Counted from the stretch's first letter, positions 45,689 through 56,969 are shown. The stretch is 64,000 bases of DNA from Streptacidiphilus sp. P02-A3a (GCF_014084105.1 NZ_CP048289.1:6457922-6521921), one strand, 5' to 3'. The notes: a model not told the origin generated them from the sequence alone. Numbers and translations are program-made.

Positions 45689-47281
45689 TCACGCGGTGCG
45701 CTGCTGCCAGCGGGCGGGCGTGAAGGTGGCCAGCTGGAGACCGAAGGTGCCGATGGCCACCGGGCTCTGGTCGGTGGCCAGCGTCCCGGCGAAACCGACG
45801 GCCACCGAACCCGCGGGCACGGTGTAGCCGAGCGCGGAGTCGGACGGCGCGGCCGAGGGCAGCGCCTGCGGCCAGGTGAGGGTCTGCAACTGGACTCCGC
45901 CGCGCTGCGTGGTCAGCGTCAACTGGCCGAGCAGTCCGCCGTCCGAGGTGAGCGTGTAGGTGTACCCGGAGACGAACTCGCCGGGTTGCAGCTGCCAGGT
46001 CGGCGACGGGGCGCCCTCGCCGTGCGCCACCGTGCGCGGGGAGCCGTCCGGCGTCAGGTAGACAGCGGTCAGCGAGTCCCAGAGCGCCACCGGCAGGTTC
46101 GCCGGGGTGTACTCGCCGAAGGACAGCGCGGTCAGCTGGGTGCGCTGGAGCACCGCCAGGTAGTCGAGGTCCTGGAAGGGCTGGTTCCCGGGGGTGCCGA
46201 ACTCGCCGCCGACGGTCACCGCGACGTCGACCGCCGGGGTGCCGTAGCGCAGGCTGGGCAGCGTCGGCAGCAGCGGCGTCCGGGTCGGGTCCTTGCGCAG
46301 CTCGGCCAGGACCGACCCCAGCGCCTGCCGGTCGTCGGCGACCTGCCCGGCCCGCTGGGCGAGCTTCGCGTCCCCGGTGTAGCCGTAGCAGGCGTACACC
46401 TCCTGGATCCGGGCGATCTGGTTGTCGAGCTGGCTCACCACGTCGGCGGCGCCGACCAGGCCGGTGCCGGTGGTGTCGCCGAGCAGCAGCTCGCGGGAGG
46501 CGAGGATCGGGTCGAAGACCCCGCTGGTGCTGCCGGGCACGTGCTCGTACCCGGTGGTCTCGAAGGAGATGATCTCGGGTGCGTCCGGGGTGCGGGTGTC
46601 GAAGGACAGCGCGAACGCGGCCAGGTCGTCCTGGCTCGGCAGCGGCAGGCCGGTGATGCCGATCAGGGTCTGGTTGAAGGCCGTTTCGACCTTGCTGCTG
46701 CTGGCCGCCTGACTGACCGCGGTCTCCAGCGAACCGCTGACCGTGCCGGACTCCCCGATGCCGGAGGCGGTCAGCGAGGCCACGATCTCCTGCTGCTGCT
46801 CGGTGCTCTGCGAGTAGAGGACGTAGGTGGCGATGTACTCGGCGCCGGTGGTCAGCGTGCTGACGTAGGAGTCGCCGTAGCCCTGGTAGAAGTCGTTGAG
46901 GGTGGCCGCGGTGGGCGGCACCGTCTTCGGCGCCCAGCTGACGTCGGTGGCCTGGGCCGATCCGGTGACGACGTCGGCGTAGACCGCCACCACCACCGAG
47001 GTCTCGGTGATGTTCAGGCTCTGCACGTACTTCGACTTGGCGTCCCCGCTGCCGAACAGGAAGCTGGCGTTCACCTCGCCGGAGACCCGCAGGTTCGTGG
47101 CGAGTTGTTCGGTGCTCTTGCAGGTGTAGTAGGCGACGGTGGTCCGCGCCCCGACCGTCCGGACGTTCCCCTGGACGGCCGTGGAGCGCGCCGCCGCGCT
47201 GAAGCTGTCGAACCCCTGCAGGATGGTGCTCGGATCGGCGGCGAGCTGCTCGCGGCCTTCCGCCTGGCTGCTGTCGGACAT
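45689..47281 (-). CDS. MACPF-like protein with C-terminal jacalin-like lectin domain
   Basis: This 530-residue protein has no signal peptide (MSDSSQAEGREQLAADPST). Around residue 134, YGDSYVSTLTTGAEY resembles the MACPF signature (Y-G-[ST]-x-[FY]-x6-G-G), preceded by SGEVNASFLFGSGDAKSKYV and followed by a long amphipathic helix with EQQQEIVASLTASGI, as in pore-forming MACPF domains. From about residue 350 the sequence (VDVAVTVGGEFGTPGNQPFQ to VAVGFAGTLATDQSPVAIGT) looks like a jacalin-type beta-prism lectin. Known MACPF proteins form membrane pores for attack or defence. ATG follows GGGGGGAAC. It stands alone. The MACPF reading rests on one degenerate motif plus secondary structure feel. Confidence 0.6.
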   Translation of the reverse strand: MSDSSQAEGREQLAADPSTILQGFDSFSAAARSTAVQGNVRTVGARTTVAYYTCKSTEQLATNLRVSGEVNASFLFGSGDAKSKYVQSLNITETSVVVAVYADVVTGSAQATDVSWAPKTVPPTAATLNDFYQGYGDSYVSTLTTGAEYIATYVLYSQSTEQQQEIVASLTASGIGESGTVSGSLETAVSQAASSSKVETAFNQTLIGITGLPLPSQDDLAAFALSFDTRTPDAPEIISFETTGYEHVPGSTSGVFDPILASRELLLGDTTGTGLVGAADVVSQLDNQIARIQEVYACYGYTGDAKLAQRAGQVADDRQALGSVLAELRKDPTRTPLLPTLPSLRYGTPAVDVAVTVGGEFGTPGNQPFQDLDYLAVLQRTQLTALSFGEYTPANLPVALWDSLTAVYLTPDGSPRTVAHGEGAPSPTWQLQPGEFVSGYTYTLTSDGGLLGQLTLTTQRGGVQLQTLTWPQALPSAAPSDSALGYTVPAGSVAVGFAGTLATDQSPVAIGTFGLQLATFTPARWQQRTA

Positions 47282-47474
47282 CTGTGTTCCCCCCGCGCCC
47301 GGCCCCGCCGGATGCGCCCATGGTCGGTGCGTCGGCCCAGGTGCGGCGCCGACGCCTGGGAGAGTAGGGCGGCGGGGGGATGTCGCACCAATAACTCCGG
47401 GCTTATGACCGGCGCCGCCCGGCGCGCGCCGCGCGGGGGGCAGCCAGGTCCGGGGGTCAGCCGATGTCCGGAGG

Positions 47475-49418
<1,944 letters not shown>

Positions 49419-50132
49419 TCATCCGGGGAACCCGGGCACCACCAGACCGGACTCGTACGCGATGACCACCGCGTGGGTGCGGTTCTGCGCGCCGAGCTTG
49501 GTCAGCACGTTCCCCACGTGGGTCTTCGCCGTCTCCAGGCTCACCGTGAGCGTCTCCGCGAGCTCCGGGTTGGACAGGCCGGTGGCCATCAGCCGCAGCA
49601 CCTCCTCCTCCCGCCCCGTCAGCGCCGCCCGCGGCAGCGCCTCGGCGGAGCCCAGCGGGCGGGCGGCGACCATCCGGCGCAGCGCGGCCGGGAAGAGGAT
49701 CGCCTCCCCCGCCGCCGCCACCCGCACCGCCTCCGCGATCTGCCGGACCGGCAGCCGCTTCAGCACGAAGCCGCTGGCCCCGGCGCTGAGCGCGGCGGTG
49801 ACGTAGCCGTCGTTCTCGAAGGTGGTGATCACCACGACCTTCGGTGGCCCGGGTGGCCCGGCCAGCAGCTGCCGGGTGGCCTCGATTCCGTTGCGGCGCG
49901 GCATCCGCACGTCCATCAGCACCACGTCCGGGCGCAGCAGCCGCGCCCGTTCGACCGCCTCGACGCCGTCGGCGGCCTCACCGACCACCGTGATCCCCGG
50001 CTGCGCCGCGAGCAGGGTGCGCAGGCCGCTGCGGGTCACCTCGTCGTCGTCCGCGATCAGCAGGGTCACGCCGGTCGGGCCGGTCGGGCCGGTCGGCTCG
50101 ATCGGGTCGGTCGGGTCGGTCACGCCGGTCAT
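49419..50132 (-). CDS. LuxR/NarL-type response regulator
   Basis: This 237-residue protein has a receiver domain (LLIADDDEVTRSGLRTLL; phospho-Asp in DVVLMDVRMP; switch Thr in VVITTF; Lys in GFVLKR) and a LuxR HTH (LTGREEEVLRLMATGLSNPE to AKTHVGNVLTKLG). The first 20 residues are a Pro/Thr repeat encoded by short DNA repeats, so a start closer to VTLLIADD is possible. ATG 50132 overlaps the kinase stop (ATGA). Signal and target genes are unknown. Confidence 0.93.
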   Translation of the reverse strand: MTGVTDPTDPIEPTGPTGPTGVTLLIADDDEVTRSGLRTLLAAQPGITVVGEAADGVEAVERARLLRPDVVLMDVRMPRRNGIEATRQLLAGPPGPPKVVVITTFENDGYVTAALSAGASGFVLKRLPVRQIAEAVRVAAAGEAILFPAALRRMVAARPLGSAEALPRAALTGREEEVLRLMATGLSNPELAETLTVSLETAKTHVGNVLTKLGAQNRTHAVVIAYESGLVVPGFPG

Positions 50133-51364
50133 GCCGGGAGCCGGACCGGCAGTCGGACCGCCAACCGCCAGTGCCGCGGCCCGTCCGGGCCCGCCGCGAA
50201 CTCGCCGTGCAGCAGCCGCACCCGCTCGGCCAGCCCGGGCAGGCCGTGCCCGGACGTCGGGAAGGCCCGCGCGGCCGCGCCCCGGCCGGTCCCGGCCCCG
50301 GTCCGGTTGACCACGCTCAGTTCCAGCCCGTCCGCCGCCGCCACCACCCGCAGCCGGATCGGTCCGCCCGCGCCGTGCCGCAGCGCGTTCGTCAGCCCCT
50401 CCTGCAGGATCCGGTACGCCGCCCGCGAGAGCGTCCCCTGCACCTGCGCCCACTCGCCGGACAGCTGCGGCTCCACCACCGCCCCGGCGTGCCGCAGCCG
50501 GTCCAGCAGCTCCGGCAGGTCGGCCAGGGTCCGGGTCGGCGCCGTCCCGGACTGCTCCTCGCGCAGCACGCCGAGCACGTAGTCCAGGTCCTCCAGCGCC
50601 GCCCGGGAGGACTCCTCGATGCTGCGCAGCGCGGCCAGGGCGGCCGCCGGGTCGGCGGCGAGCACCTCGCCCGCCACCGCCGCCTGGATCGTGGTGGCCG
50701 TCAGCGTGTGCCCGATCGAGTCGTGCAACTCGTGGGCCAGCCGGTTGCGTTCGGCCAGCAGCTGCTCCCGCTCGGCGGCCAGCGCCAGCCGTTCGGCCGC
50801 GGACGGCCCCAACAGCCGTGGCGCCAGCCGGCGCAGGGCGCCGCTCACCGCCACGCACCCGGCCAGCGCCAGCAGCAGGCAGCCGCCCGCCGCCACCCAG
50901 CTCCAGCCGCCCTGCGCCCGGGCGTGCCAGCCGAACACGGTCAGCTGCGCCTCGCCGTCGGCCCAGCCCTGCGGCAGGGTCAGCCCCGCGAGCAGCAGCA
51001 CGCAGCTCGCCAACCCGCCGGTCCAGCCCAGCCCCACGTGCAGCAGCAGCCAGAGCGGCGTCCGCCAGCGGTCGGCGGCGGGCGGACGACCGGCCATGGG
51101 ATCCGGCAGCGGCACCCGCAGCAGCCGCCGGGCGCAGACCACCAGCAGCCGCCGGGTGCCGCGGGCCAGCCCGACCACCCCGATCAGCGCCGCCCAGAGC
51201 AGCAGGGCCAGTACCGCCCGCACCCCCTCCGGCGCGGATCGCCACAGCAGCGTCGGCGCCACGGCGAAGGGCAGCAGCGGCAGACTGGCCGGCGCGCCGC
51301 AGTAGGCGAACAGCGCGCCCGAATACGTGGAGCCGCGCAGCAGCGGCCTCAGTCCCCTGATCAT
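50129..51364 (-). CDS. Two-component sensor histidine kinase (HisKA_3 type)
   Basis: This 411-residue membrane kinase has TM segments at about residues 18-35, 45-65, 105-130 and 150-175, then the dimerisation/phosphoacceptor helix RNRLAHELHDSIGHTLTATT (His) and an HATPase domain (YRILQEGLTNALRHG as N-box; GHGLPGLAERVRLLHGEF as G-box). It is of the DesK/NarX-like class that works with LuxR regulators, here the overlapping downstream gene. The promoter faces the DUF4190-type gene. Confidence 0.92.
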   Translation of the reverse strand: MIRGLRPLLRGSTYSGALFAYCGAPASLPLLPFAVAPTLLWRSAPEGVRAVLALLLWAALIGVVGLARGTRRLLVVCARRLLRVPLPDPMAGRPPAADRWRTPLWLLLHVGLGWTGGLASCVLLLAGLTLPQGWADGEAQLTVFGWHARAQGGWSWVAAGGCLLLALAGCVAVSGALRRLAPRLLGPSAAERLALAAEREQLLAERNRLAHELHDSIGHTLTATTIQAAVAGEVLAADPAAALAALRSIEESSRAALEDLDYVLGVLREEQSGTAPTRTLADLPELLDRLRHAGAVVEPQLSGEWAQVQGTLSRAAYRILQEGLTNALRHGAGGPIRLRVVAAADGLELSVVNRTGAGTGRGAAARAFPTSGHGLPGLAERVRLLHGEFAAGPDGPRHWRLAVRLPVRLPA

Positions 51365-51397
51365 GATCGCCAGTATGGCCGGGCAGGTCACCGGGGG

Positions 51398-51417
51398 CCT
51401 CCCCCGATCGGGGGAGG
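51398..51417. promoter_or_regulatory. Perfect 20-bp palindrome at the kinase promoter
   Basis: A fully symmetric 20-bp sequence centred on CGATCG with C/G runs on both sides lies 34 nt upstream of the kinase ATG and 84 nt before the divergent DUF4190-type gene. It is a good candidate for the binding site of the adjacent LuxR regulator or another dimeric factor. Confidence 0.55.
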
Positions 51418-51500
51418 GCCACCCCCCTCCTTTCCGCGATGTGCGCCCGGCCGGTCGGCGGCCATGCTCGTGCCCTGCCCGGTTGACGAGAGGACGGCTG

Positions 51501-51893
51501 ATGCACACCCGAGGAACGCTGACCCCGACGGATCGCCCGGTGCCGAGGTGGTCGCCGGGGCCGGACCGGTACCCGGCCGAGCGGAACGGTCCGGCGCTGG
51601 CCGCCCTGGTCCTCGGCCTGCTCGGCCTGAGCACCTCGATCGTCTTCGTCGGCGGCCCGCTCGGCGTCCTCGGCCTGGTCCTGGGCGTCCCCGCACTGCG
51701 GACGGCCAGGCGCACCGGCGTCGGCCGGGGCCGGGCGGTCGCCGGGATGATCGCCTCGGTCCTGGCGATCGCGGTGTCCGTGCTGGTGGCGGTCTCCGCC
51801 CTGTGGTTCGCCCAGAAGACGCAGAGCTGCTACCACATCAACCGGATCCCCCAGTGGGAGCACTGCGTCCGGGTGCGACTCGCCCGGGACTGA
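51501..51893 (+). CDS. Small DUF4190-type membrane protein
   Basis: This 130-residue protein has a Pro-rich start (RPVPRWSPGPDRYPAERNGP), two TM helices (ALAALVLGLLGLSTSIVFVGG; AGMIASVLAIAVSVLVAVS) with the GxGRGRAVAGM motif of DUF4190, and a short Cys-containing outside tail. Function unknown. It is divergent from the histidine kinase and could be its target. Confidence 0.8.
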   Translation: MHTRGTLTPTDRPVPRWSPGPDRYPAERNGPALAALVLGLLGLSTSIVFVGGPLGVLGLVLGVPALRTARRTGVGRGRAVAGMIASVLAIAVSVLVAVSALWFAQKTQSCYHINRIPQWEHCVRVRLARD

Positions 51894-52140
51894 CGCCCGG
51901 CGCGGCGCGCCGGTCGGGCCGGGCCGACCCGGTCGGCCCACTGCGGATGCGCGGCCCCGGCGGCGGACGTAGCGTGCCAGAACAGCCCTGTTCGCCCGGA
52001 TTCACCCCTGGAGCCCGCGCCGGTGCCGAGCCCGGTTCAGCCCTGATCCCGGTTCCGTCCGGAGCCCGCTTCGCATCAGCAGCAGGGGCCCGCGGCGGCG
52101 CGCACCCGCGTCCCCCGCGCCGGCCCTCCTGGGAGGCAGC

Positions 52141-52947
52141 ATGAACAGCAATGTGCGGATCTTCATCGCCGAGGCGGTGGGTACCGCGATCCTGGTCATC
52201 GGCGGCGTCGGTACCGCGGTCTTCGACGGTTCGCGGGTCGGCCCGCTCGGCATCGCCTTCGCGTTCGGGCTGAGCCTGCTCTGCGCGGCGTACCTGATCG
52301 GCCCCATCTCCGGCTGCCACGTCAACCCGGCGGTGACCGCCGCGATGGCGGCGGCCCGCAGGATCGAACCCAAGCAGGTCCTGGTCTACTGGGGCGCGCA
52401 GATCGTCGGCGGCCTCTTCGGCGCCCTGCTGATCTTCGGCGTGTCCCACGGCAGCCCGGGCTTCCCGGCGGTCGGCAAGCACGGCCGGACCATCCTGGTC
52501 TCCGCCAGCCAGGCCGGATTCGCCTCCAACGGCTACGGCGCGCACTCCCCGAGCGGCTTCAACATGGCCTCGGTGATGCTGGCCGAGGTGGTCGCCACGG
52601 CGGTGTTCGCGCTGATCGTGGTCGCCACCACCTCCAGCCGGTTCCCGGCCGCGGTGGGCGGCGTGGTCGCCGGGCTCGCCCTGACCCTGGTGCACCTGGT
52701 GCTGATCCCGGTGGACAACGCCTCGGTCAACCCGGCGCGGTCGCTGGCGGCGGCGGTGTTCCAGGGCGGCTGGGCGCTCAGCCAGGTCTGGCTGTTCCTG
52801 GTGTTCCCGCTCATCGGCGGCGCGCTCGCCGGACTCGCCGGACACGCGATGCTGCAGATCCAGGACGCGGCGGCGGTGACCGAGGGCCCGCAGGGCGGCC
52901 CCGAGCCCGGCGTCCCCGACGCCACCCTCGGACCGGACGCGCTGTAG
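52141..52947 (+). CDS. Aquaporin (MIP family, AqpZ-like)
   Basis: This 268-residue channel has six TM helices and both NPA half-helices: SGCHVNPAVT and NASVNPARSL. The residues around the selectivity filter (Arg after the second NPA; His in the loop before) favour a water channel. A hydrophilic tail follows. GGGAGG lies just before ATG. It appears to be monocistronic, 29 nt from the convergent lipoprotein gene. Confidence 0.94.
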   Translation: MNSNVRIFIAEAVGTAILVIGGVGTAVFDGSRVGPLGIAFAFGLSLLCAAYLIGPISGCHVNPAVTAAMAAARRIEPKQVLVYWGAQIVGGLFGALLIFGVSHGSPGFPAVGKHGRTILVSASQAGFASNGYGAHSPSGFNMASVMLAEVVATAVFALIVVATTSSRFPAAVGGVVAGLALTLVHLVLIPVDNASVNPARSLAAAVFQGGWALSQVWLFLVFPLIGGALAGLAGHAMLQIQDAAAVTEGPQGGPEPGVPDATLGPDAL

Positions 52948-52976
52948 CCGTCCGGTCCCCGGTCCCCGGCGGCGGG

Positions 52977-53660
52977 TCAGGCCTGGCTCTGCTGCCAGGC
53001 GGTCAGCACGGTCTCCGCGATCATGTGCAGCGCGGCGGCGCGGGGACGCGGCGGATAGCCGGGGGCGGCCGGGAGGCTGCCCCCGGCGACGGTGAGCACG
53101 TCGAAGCCGTCGCGCAGCACCACCGTGCCGTCCGGCTCGACGAACGCCTGCTGGCCCAGGCCGGGTTGGGCGGTGCCGGGGCCGAGCGTCCGGCGCTGCG
53201 CGGCGAACGCGGCGTCGGTGTCCGCCTGGCCCGCGGACTCCCGGACGGCGATGCCGAAGCCGCCGTCCCGGTAGCTGTAGTGGCAGGTGTAGACGTGCCC
53301 GGACCAGGTCGCCGACTGGGTCCGGGTCGGCTGCTCCCCGAGCAGCGCGCTGAGCTGCTGGGCGACCTGCGCGGAGCAGACCGCCAACTCGGTGGCGGAG
53401 GGCGCGTTCGGCCCGGCCGAGGCCCGCACCGCGGGCGGGGTGTACCCGGGGCCGGACGCGGTGCTCCCGGCGGCGGCGGTCGGTTGACCGGTGGACGCGG
53501 GGGCGGTGGATGGGGAAGCGGTGGACGTGGGGGCCGCGGGCGCGAGCCCGGCGGGGGTGTGGGCGGCGGTGACCGAGGTCGCGGCGGAGCAGCCGGTGGC
53601 CACCGCCGCGACCAGTACCAGGGCGCAGGCCCGCGAGGTCCGGCCGAGTCCGTGCGTCAT
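52977..53660 (-). CDS. Secreted lipoprotein, function unknown
   Basis: This 227-residue lipoprotein has signal peptide TSRACALVLVAAVATGCSA (lipobox VATGC), a Thr/Ser/Pro/Ala linker of about 50 residues, and a domain with two Cys that may pair (ELAVCSAQ; HVYTCHYS). I recognise no catalytic motif. It is convergent with aqp and lies upstream in direction of nothing else; the glucanase gene on the same strand ends 93 nt before with its own terminator. Confidence 0.8.
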   Translation of the reverse strand: MTHGLGRTSRACALVLVAAVATGCSAATSVTAAHTPAGLAPAAPTSTASPSTAPASTGQPTAAAGSTASGPGYTPPAVRASAGPNAPSATELAVCSAQVAQQLSALLGEQPTRTQSATWSGHVYTCHYSYRDGGFGIAVRESAGQADTDAAFAAQRRTLGPGTAQPGLGQQAFVEPDGTVVLRDGFDVLTVAGGSLPAAPGYPPRPRAAALHMIAETVLTAWQQSQA

Positions 53661-53698
53661 GCCTGCACCTTTCGAGGATGGGCGGTGGGGTGGGGCCG

Positions 53699-53735
53699 CC
53701 CGGTCCGGCCGCGCTCGCGGGCAGGCCGGACCGGG
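53699..53735 (-). terminator. Terminator of the two-domain glucanase gene
   Basis: A 12-bp perfect stem (53699-53710 with 53724-53735) and a 13-nt loop lie 17 nt past the glucanase stop. Confidence 0.7.
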
Positions 53736-53752
53736 CGGGGTACGGGTGGGGC

Positions 53753-56700
53753 TCAGCCGCTGTAGATCCCGAACTCGTAGAGGGAGTACCCGTAGGTGGT
53801 CCCGCGCTGGGTCAGGTACAGCCGCACGTAGCGGCCCGAGCCGGAGACGTTGAAGTCGTCCACGCCCCCGGTCCCGCTGGTGGTGGAGTAGATCGTCGTC
53901 CAGTTGGTGTTGTCGTTCGACACCTGCACCTGGTACGACTCGCCGTAGGCGGCCTCCCAGCCCAGCTGGACGTGGTCGATCGCGGTCACCTGGCCGAGGT
54001 CGACCTCCAGCCACTGCGGGTCGCTCCAGTCACTGGCCCAACGCGTGCTCCAGTTGCCGTCGGTGGCGTTCGACGGCGGGTAGGGCGCGCCGGTCCCGGT
54101 GCTCTGGTACGAGGAGGCGGTGGTCGGCTTGCCGAGCGCCACGTCGGTGCCGCTCACTGGTGGCGGGACCACCTTGAACGACTCCTGCTGGATGCCGACG
54201 TTGCCGTGGCCGTCGTAGGCGTAGACGTAGACCAGCCAGACGCCGAGCTCCTTGGGCGCGGTGACGGTGAACTGGCCGGGCCCGGTCTGGGTGAAGTTCA
54301 CGTTCTGCAGGCCGGTGTTGCCGTCGACGTAGTTGCTGCCGTACATCAGGTTGTAGCGGATCGGGTCGCCGTCGGGATCGGTGGTCTGCGTGCTGACCGT
54401 GAACGTCCCCCCGGCCGGTACCGAACTGGTGTTGCTCAGCGTCATGCTGCTGATCTGCGGTGGCGTGTCGCTCTGCACCCTGCCGCCGAACGCCTTGGCC
54501 ACGGCGTAGTACGAGAGCCGCTTCCAGTTCTCCGGGATCAGGTTGTACCAGACCCCGCCGAAGTCGTCCTCGATGCCGTAGTTGAACAGCGTCCCGCCCA
54601 GGGAGATCCCGGTGTTGCCGGAGATGCAGTTCCAGGCGTTGGTGTAGCCCTGCGCCGCGGCGATGTCGGTGGGCTGGTTCGGCACCCCGTTGGCGTCGTT
54701 GGGCACCTCCCAACTGCCGGGCTCACCGGACTCGGTGACGATGTACGGCTTGGTGTAGCCGCCGCTGGCCCAGTCGCTGGCGACGTTGCAGACCGCGCCG
54801 TAGGAGTTCACCGCGTACAGGTCCAGGTCCGGCGTGTACTGCTTGTAGTACGGCCAGGCGCCGGTCCAGGCGTCGGTGGAGGTCACCGGGTGGTTCGGGT
54901 CGGCGGCGTGGATGGCGTCCACGATCTGCTCCACGTACTGCGCGTAGGCGTCCCGTTCCGCCTCCAACTGGGTGCCGGAGTAGTAGTTCTGCATGGTCAG
55001 GATGACCTCGTTGCCGACGTCCCACATCAGCACCGCTGGATCGTTCTTGTACTGGTTGACGTACTGGACGATGCTGTTCAGGGTGTCGGTCTTGTAGGTG
55101 GTGTCGTTGACGTAGTCGGCCCCCTGGTTCAGCCAGAAGCCGTTGATGACTTTGAGGTTGTACGCGGCGGCGGCGTCCAGCAGCGGCTGGGTGGTGTCGT
55201 CGGTGCCCCAGGTGCGGACCGTGTTGACACCCATCGACTGCAGGTCGGGCATGTACGCGGAGGCGACGCTGGTGGCCGGGCCCCAGGTCACGCCCTTGAC
55301 CTGGTAGGGCGCGCCGTTCACCGACAGGCCCCAGTTGCCCTGGCTCCCGGTGACCTTGACGACGCTGCCGCCGGTCGGGGTGGCCGGGGTGGTGTACGCC
55401 GGGGGAGCCGTCCCGGTGGACTGCTCGACGCTGACGTCGCCGATGCTCATCGTGCCACCGGAACTGGTGGCGCCGGAGGGCGAGGTGCAGCCGCAGACGG
55501 CGTTCGGGTAGGAGCCGCCGATGGCGAGGTCGAACACCAGGTAGAAGCCGTGGTCCACGGCCGCCTGCCAGGTGGCCGCACCCACCTGCGACTCGTTGAC
55601 CTGCCAGATCTGCTGGCCGTCCAGGTACCACCGGATCTGCTCGTTGCTGGTGGTCCGGTCGATCACCTCGGAGTAGCTGTGGTAGCCGGTCTGGCAGCCG
55701 GTGCAGGTGGCCAGGCCGCTGGTCAGGCCGTCGTACTCGTTGCAGGGGCCACCGGGGGCGGTACCGCAGTGGAAGGTCGCGGACGACTCGCTGCGCCCGT
55801 TGACGTCCTCCATCAGGTCCGACTCACCCATGGCGGGCCAACTGGCGCTGTCGGTGCGGTAGGAGGCGCCCATGGCGCTGAAGCCGGGCCAGTAGCCGAG
55901 GGCACTGGTCGGGTCCGGCTGCTCGATCGAGGCGGAGATCAGCAGTTCGCCGCCGGCGGGCGCGGCGAAGTCGCTGCGCTGGGTCTCGATCCGGCCCGAG
56001 GTCCAGTTGCCGCTTCCGTCCTTCAGCGCGGTGAGGTCGAGGTGTCCGTTGCCGTCCAGGCCGACGTTGGCGGTGGAGTTGCTGTCGGTCTCGACCTCAC
56101 CGGTACCCCAGTTGGCCGCGCCGCCGGGGTAACTGGTGCCGGTGTCGGTGATCCAGTTCCCGCTGGAGGGCGAGGTCCCGGCGGCACCGGCGAAGTTGTC
56201 GCTCCAGACCGGGGACCAGTTCCCGGGCGGGGTGCTGCCGCCGGTCGGGCTGCTGCTGGCCGTCGCCGTGGGTGTGGGTGTCGGCGTGGGCGTGGGCGTC
56301 GCGGTGGGCGTGGGCGTCGGGGTGGCGGTTGCGCCGTTGCTGCCGTAGACCTGGAACTCCCACAGCGAGTAGCCGTAGCCGTTCTCCCGCGCCGTGCCGT
56401 ACATCCGCACATAGCGACCGGTCCCCGACACACTCAGCGTCTCGATGCCGTTGGTGCCGCCGGTGGCGGTGGTGGTCGAGTAGACCGTCGTCCAGTTCAC
56501 CGCGTCCTGCGACACCTGGATCTGGTACGCCGTCGCGTAGTTCTCCCAGTTCAACACCACCTGGTCGATGGTTGACGAGGTCCCCAGGTCCACCTGCAAC
56601 CACTGCGGGTCGCTGAACTGGCTCGACCACCGGGTGTTGGCGTTGCCGTCCACCGCGTTGGACGCCGCCCAGGCCGCGCCCTCGGTCGAGGACGCGGTCG

Positions 56701-56926
56701 CGGGCATGCCCTGTGACAGCAGCGTCCCGGGGCCCGCAGCGTGGGCCGCGACCGGGCTGGTGACCAGCGCGTAGCCGAGCAGCGCGAGGACAGTGGCCAG
56801 CAGTACCGCGACCCGCTGCGGTACCGGACGCCGTGCCCCCGGCCCGCGTGGCGGTCGCCGGGGTGGTACGGCTCTGAGTGGCAGCGCGCCGGGCGGCAGC
56901 GCTCCGGAGAGTGGTGGGGCTCCCAT
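53753..56926 (-). CDS. Secreted multi-domain beta-glucanase: CBM32 - GH16 - GH2-like TIM barrel - CBM32
   Basis: This 1057-residue exported enzyme has a signal peptide (LLATVLALLGYALVTSPVAA), an F5/8-type CBM (about 66-200), a PTPTPT linker, and a GH16 domain (about 235-490) with the catalytic GESDLMEDVNG. A TIM-barrel glycosidase domain (about 520-825) follows, with NTVRTWGTDDTTQPLLDAA, VGNEV (acid/base Glu) and IVTESGEPGSW (nucleophile Glu), then a beta-sandwich and a second F5/8 CBM (about 930-1057). It probably attacks beta-1,3-glucan or a similar polymer with two active sites. AGGAG precedes ATG. Two LacI operators lie upstream and the repressor gene is next. Confidence 0.88.
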   Translation of the reverse strand: MGAPPLSGALPPGALPLRAVPPRRPPRGPGARRPVPQRVAVLLATVLALLGYALVTSPVAAHAAGPGTLLSQGMPATASSTEGAAWAASNAVDGNANTRWSSQFSDPQWLQVDLGTSSTIDQVVLNWENYATAYQIQVSQDAVNWTTVYSTTTATGGTNGIETLSVSGTGRYVRMYGTARENGYGYSLWEFQVYGSNGATATPTPTPTATPTPTPTPTPTATASSSPTGGSTPPGNWSPVWSDNFAGAAGTSPSSGNWITDTGTSYPGGAANWGTGEVETDSNSTANVGLDGNGHLDLTALKDGSGNWTSGRIETQRSDFAAPAGGELLISASIEQPDPTSALGYWPGFSAMGASYRTDSASWPAMGESDLMEDVNGRSESSATFHCGTAPGGPCNEYDGLTSGLATCTGCQTGYHSYSEVIDRTTSNEQIRWYLDGQQIWQVNESQVGAATWQAAVDHGFYLVFDLAIGGSYPNAVCGCTSPSGATSSGGTMSIGDVSVEQSTGTAPPAYTTPATPTGGSVVKVTGSQGNWGLSVNGAPYQVKGVTWGPATSVASAYMPDLQSMGVNTVRTWGTDDTTQPLLDAAAAYNLKVINGFWLNQGADYVNDTTYKTDTLNSIVQYVNQYKNDPAVLMWDVGNEVILTMQNYYSGTQLEAERDAYAQYVEQIVDAIHAADPNHPVTSTDAWTGAWPYYKQYTPDLDLYAVNSYGAVCNVASDWASGGYTKPYIVTESGEPGSWEVPNDANGVPNQPTDIAAAQGYTNAWNCISGNTGISLGGTLFNYGIEDDFGGVWYNLIPENWKRLSYYAVAKAFGGRVQSDTPPQISSMTLSNTSSVPAGGTFTVSTQTTDPDGDPIRYNLMYGSNYVDGNTGLQNVNFTQTGPGQFTVTAPKELGVWLVYVYAYDGHGNVGIQQESFKVVPPPVSGTDVALGKPTTASSYQSTGTGAPYPPSNATDGNWSTRWASDWSDPQWLEVDLGQVTAIDHVQLGWEAAYGESYQVQVSNDNTNWTTIYSTTSGTGGVDDFNVSGSGRYVRLYLTQRGTTYGYSLYEFGIYSG

Positions 56927-56969
56927 GGGGACTCCTGAAGGATGACGGCAGGCTCGGAGGCACTCCCTG

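Noticed and set aside
53678..56575. 965-codon open frame on the plus strand
   Set aside because: It is antisense to the GH16/TIM-barrel glucanase, whose domains and catalytic motifs are unmistakable.
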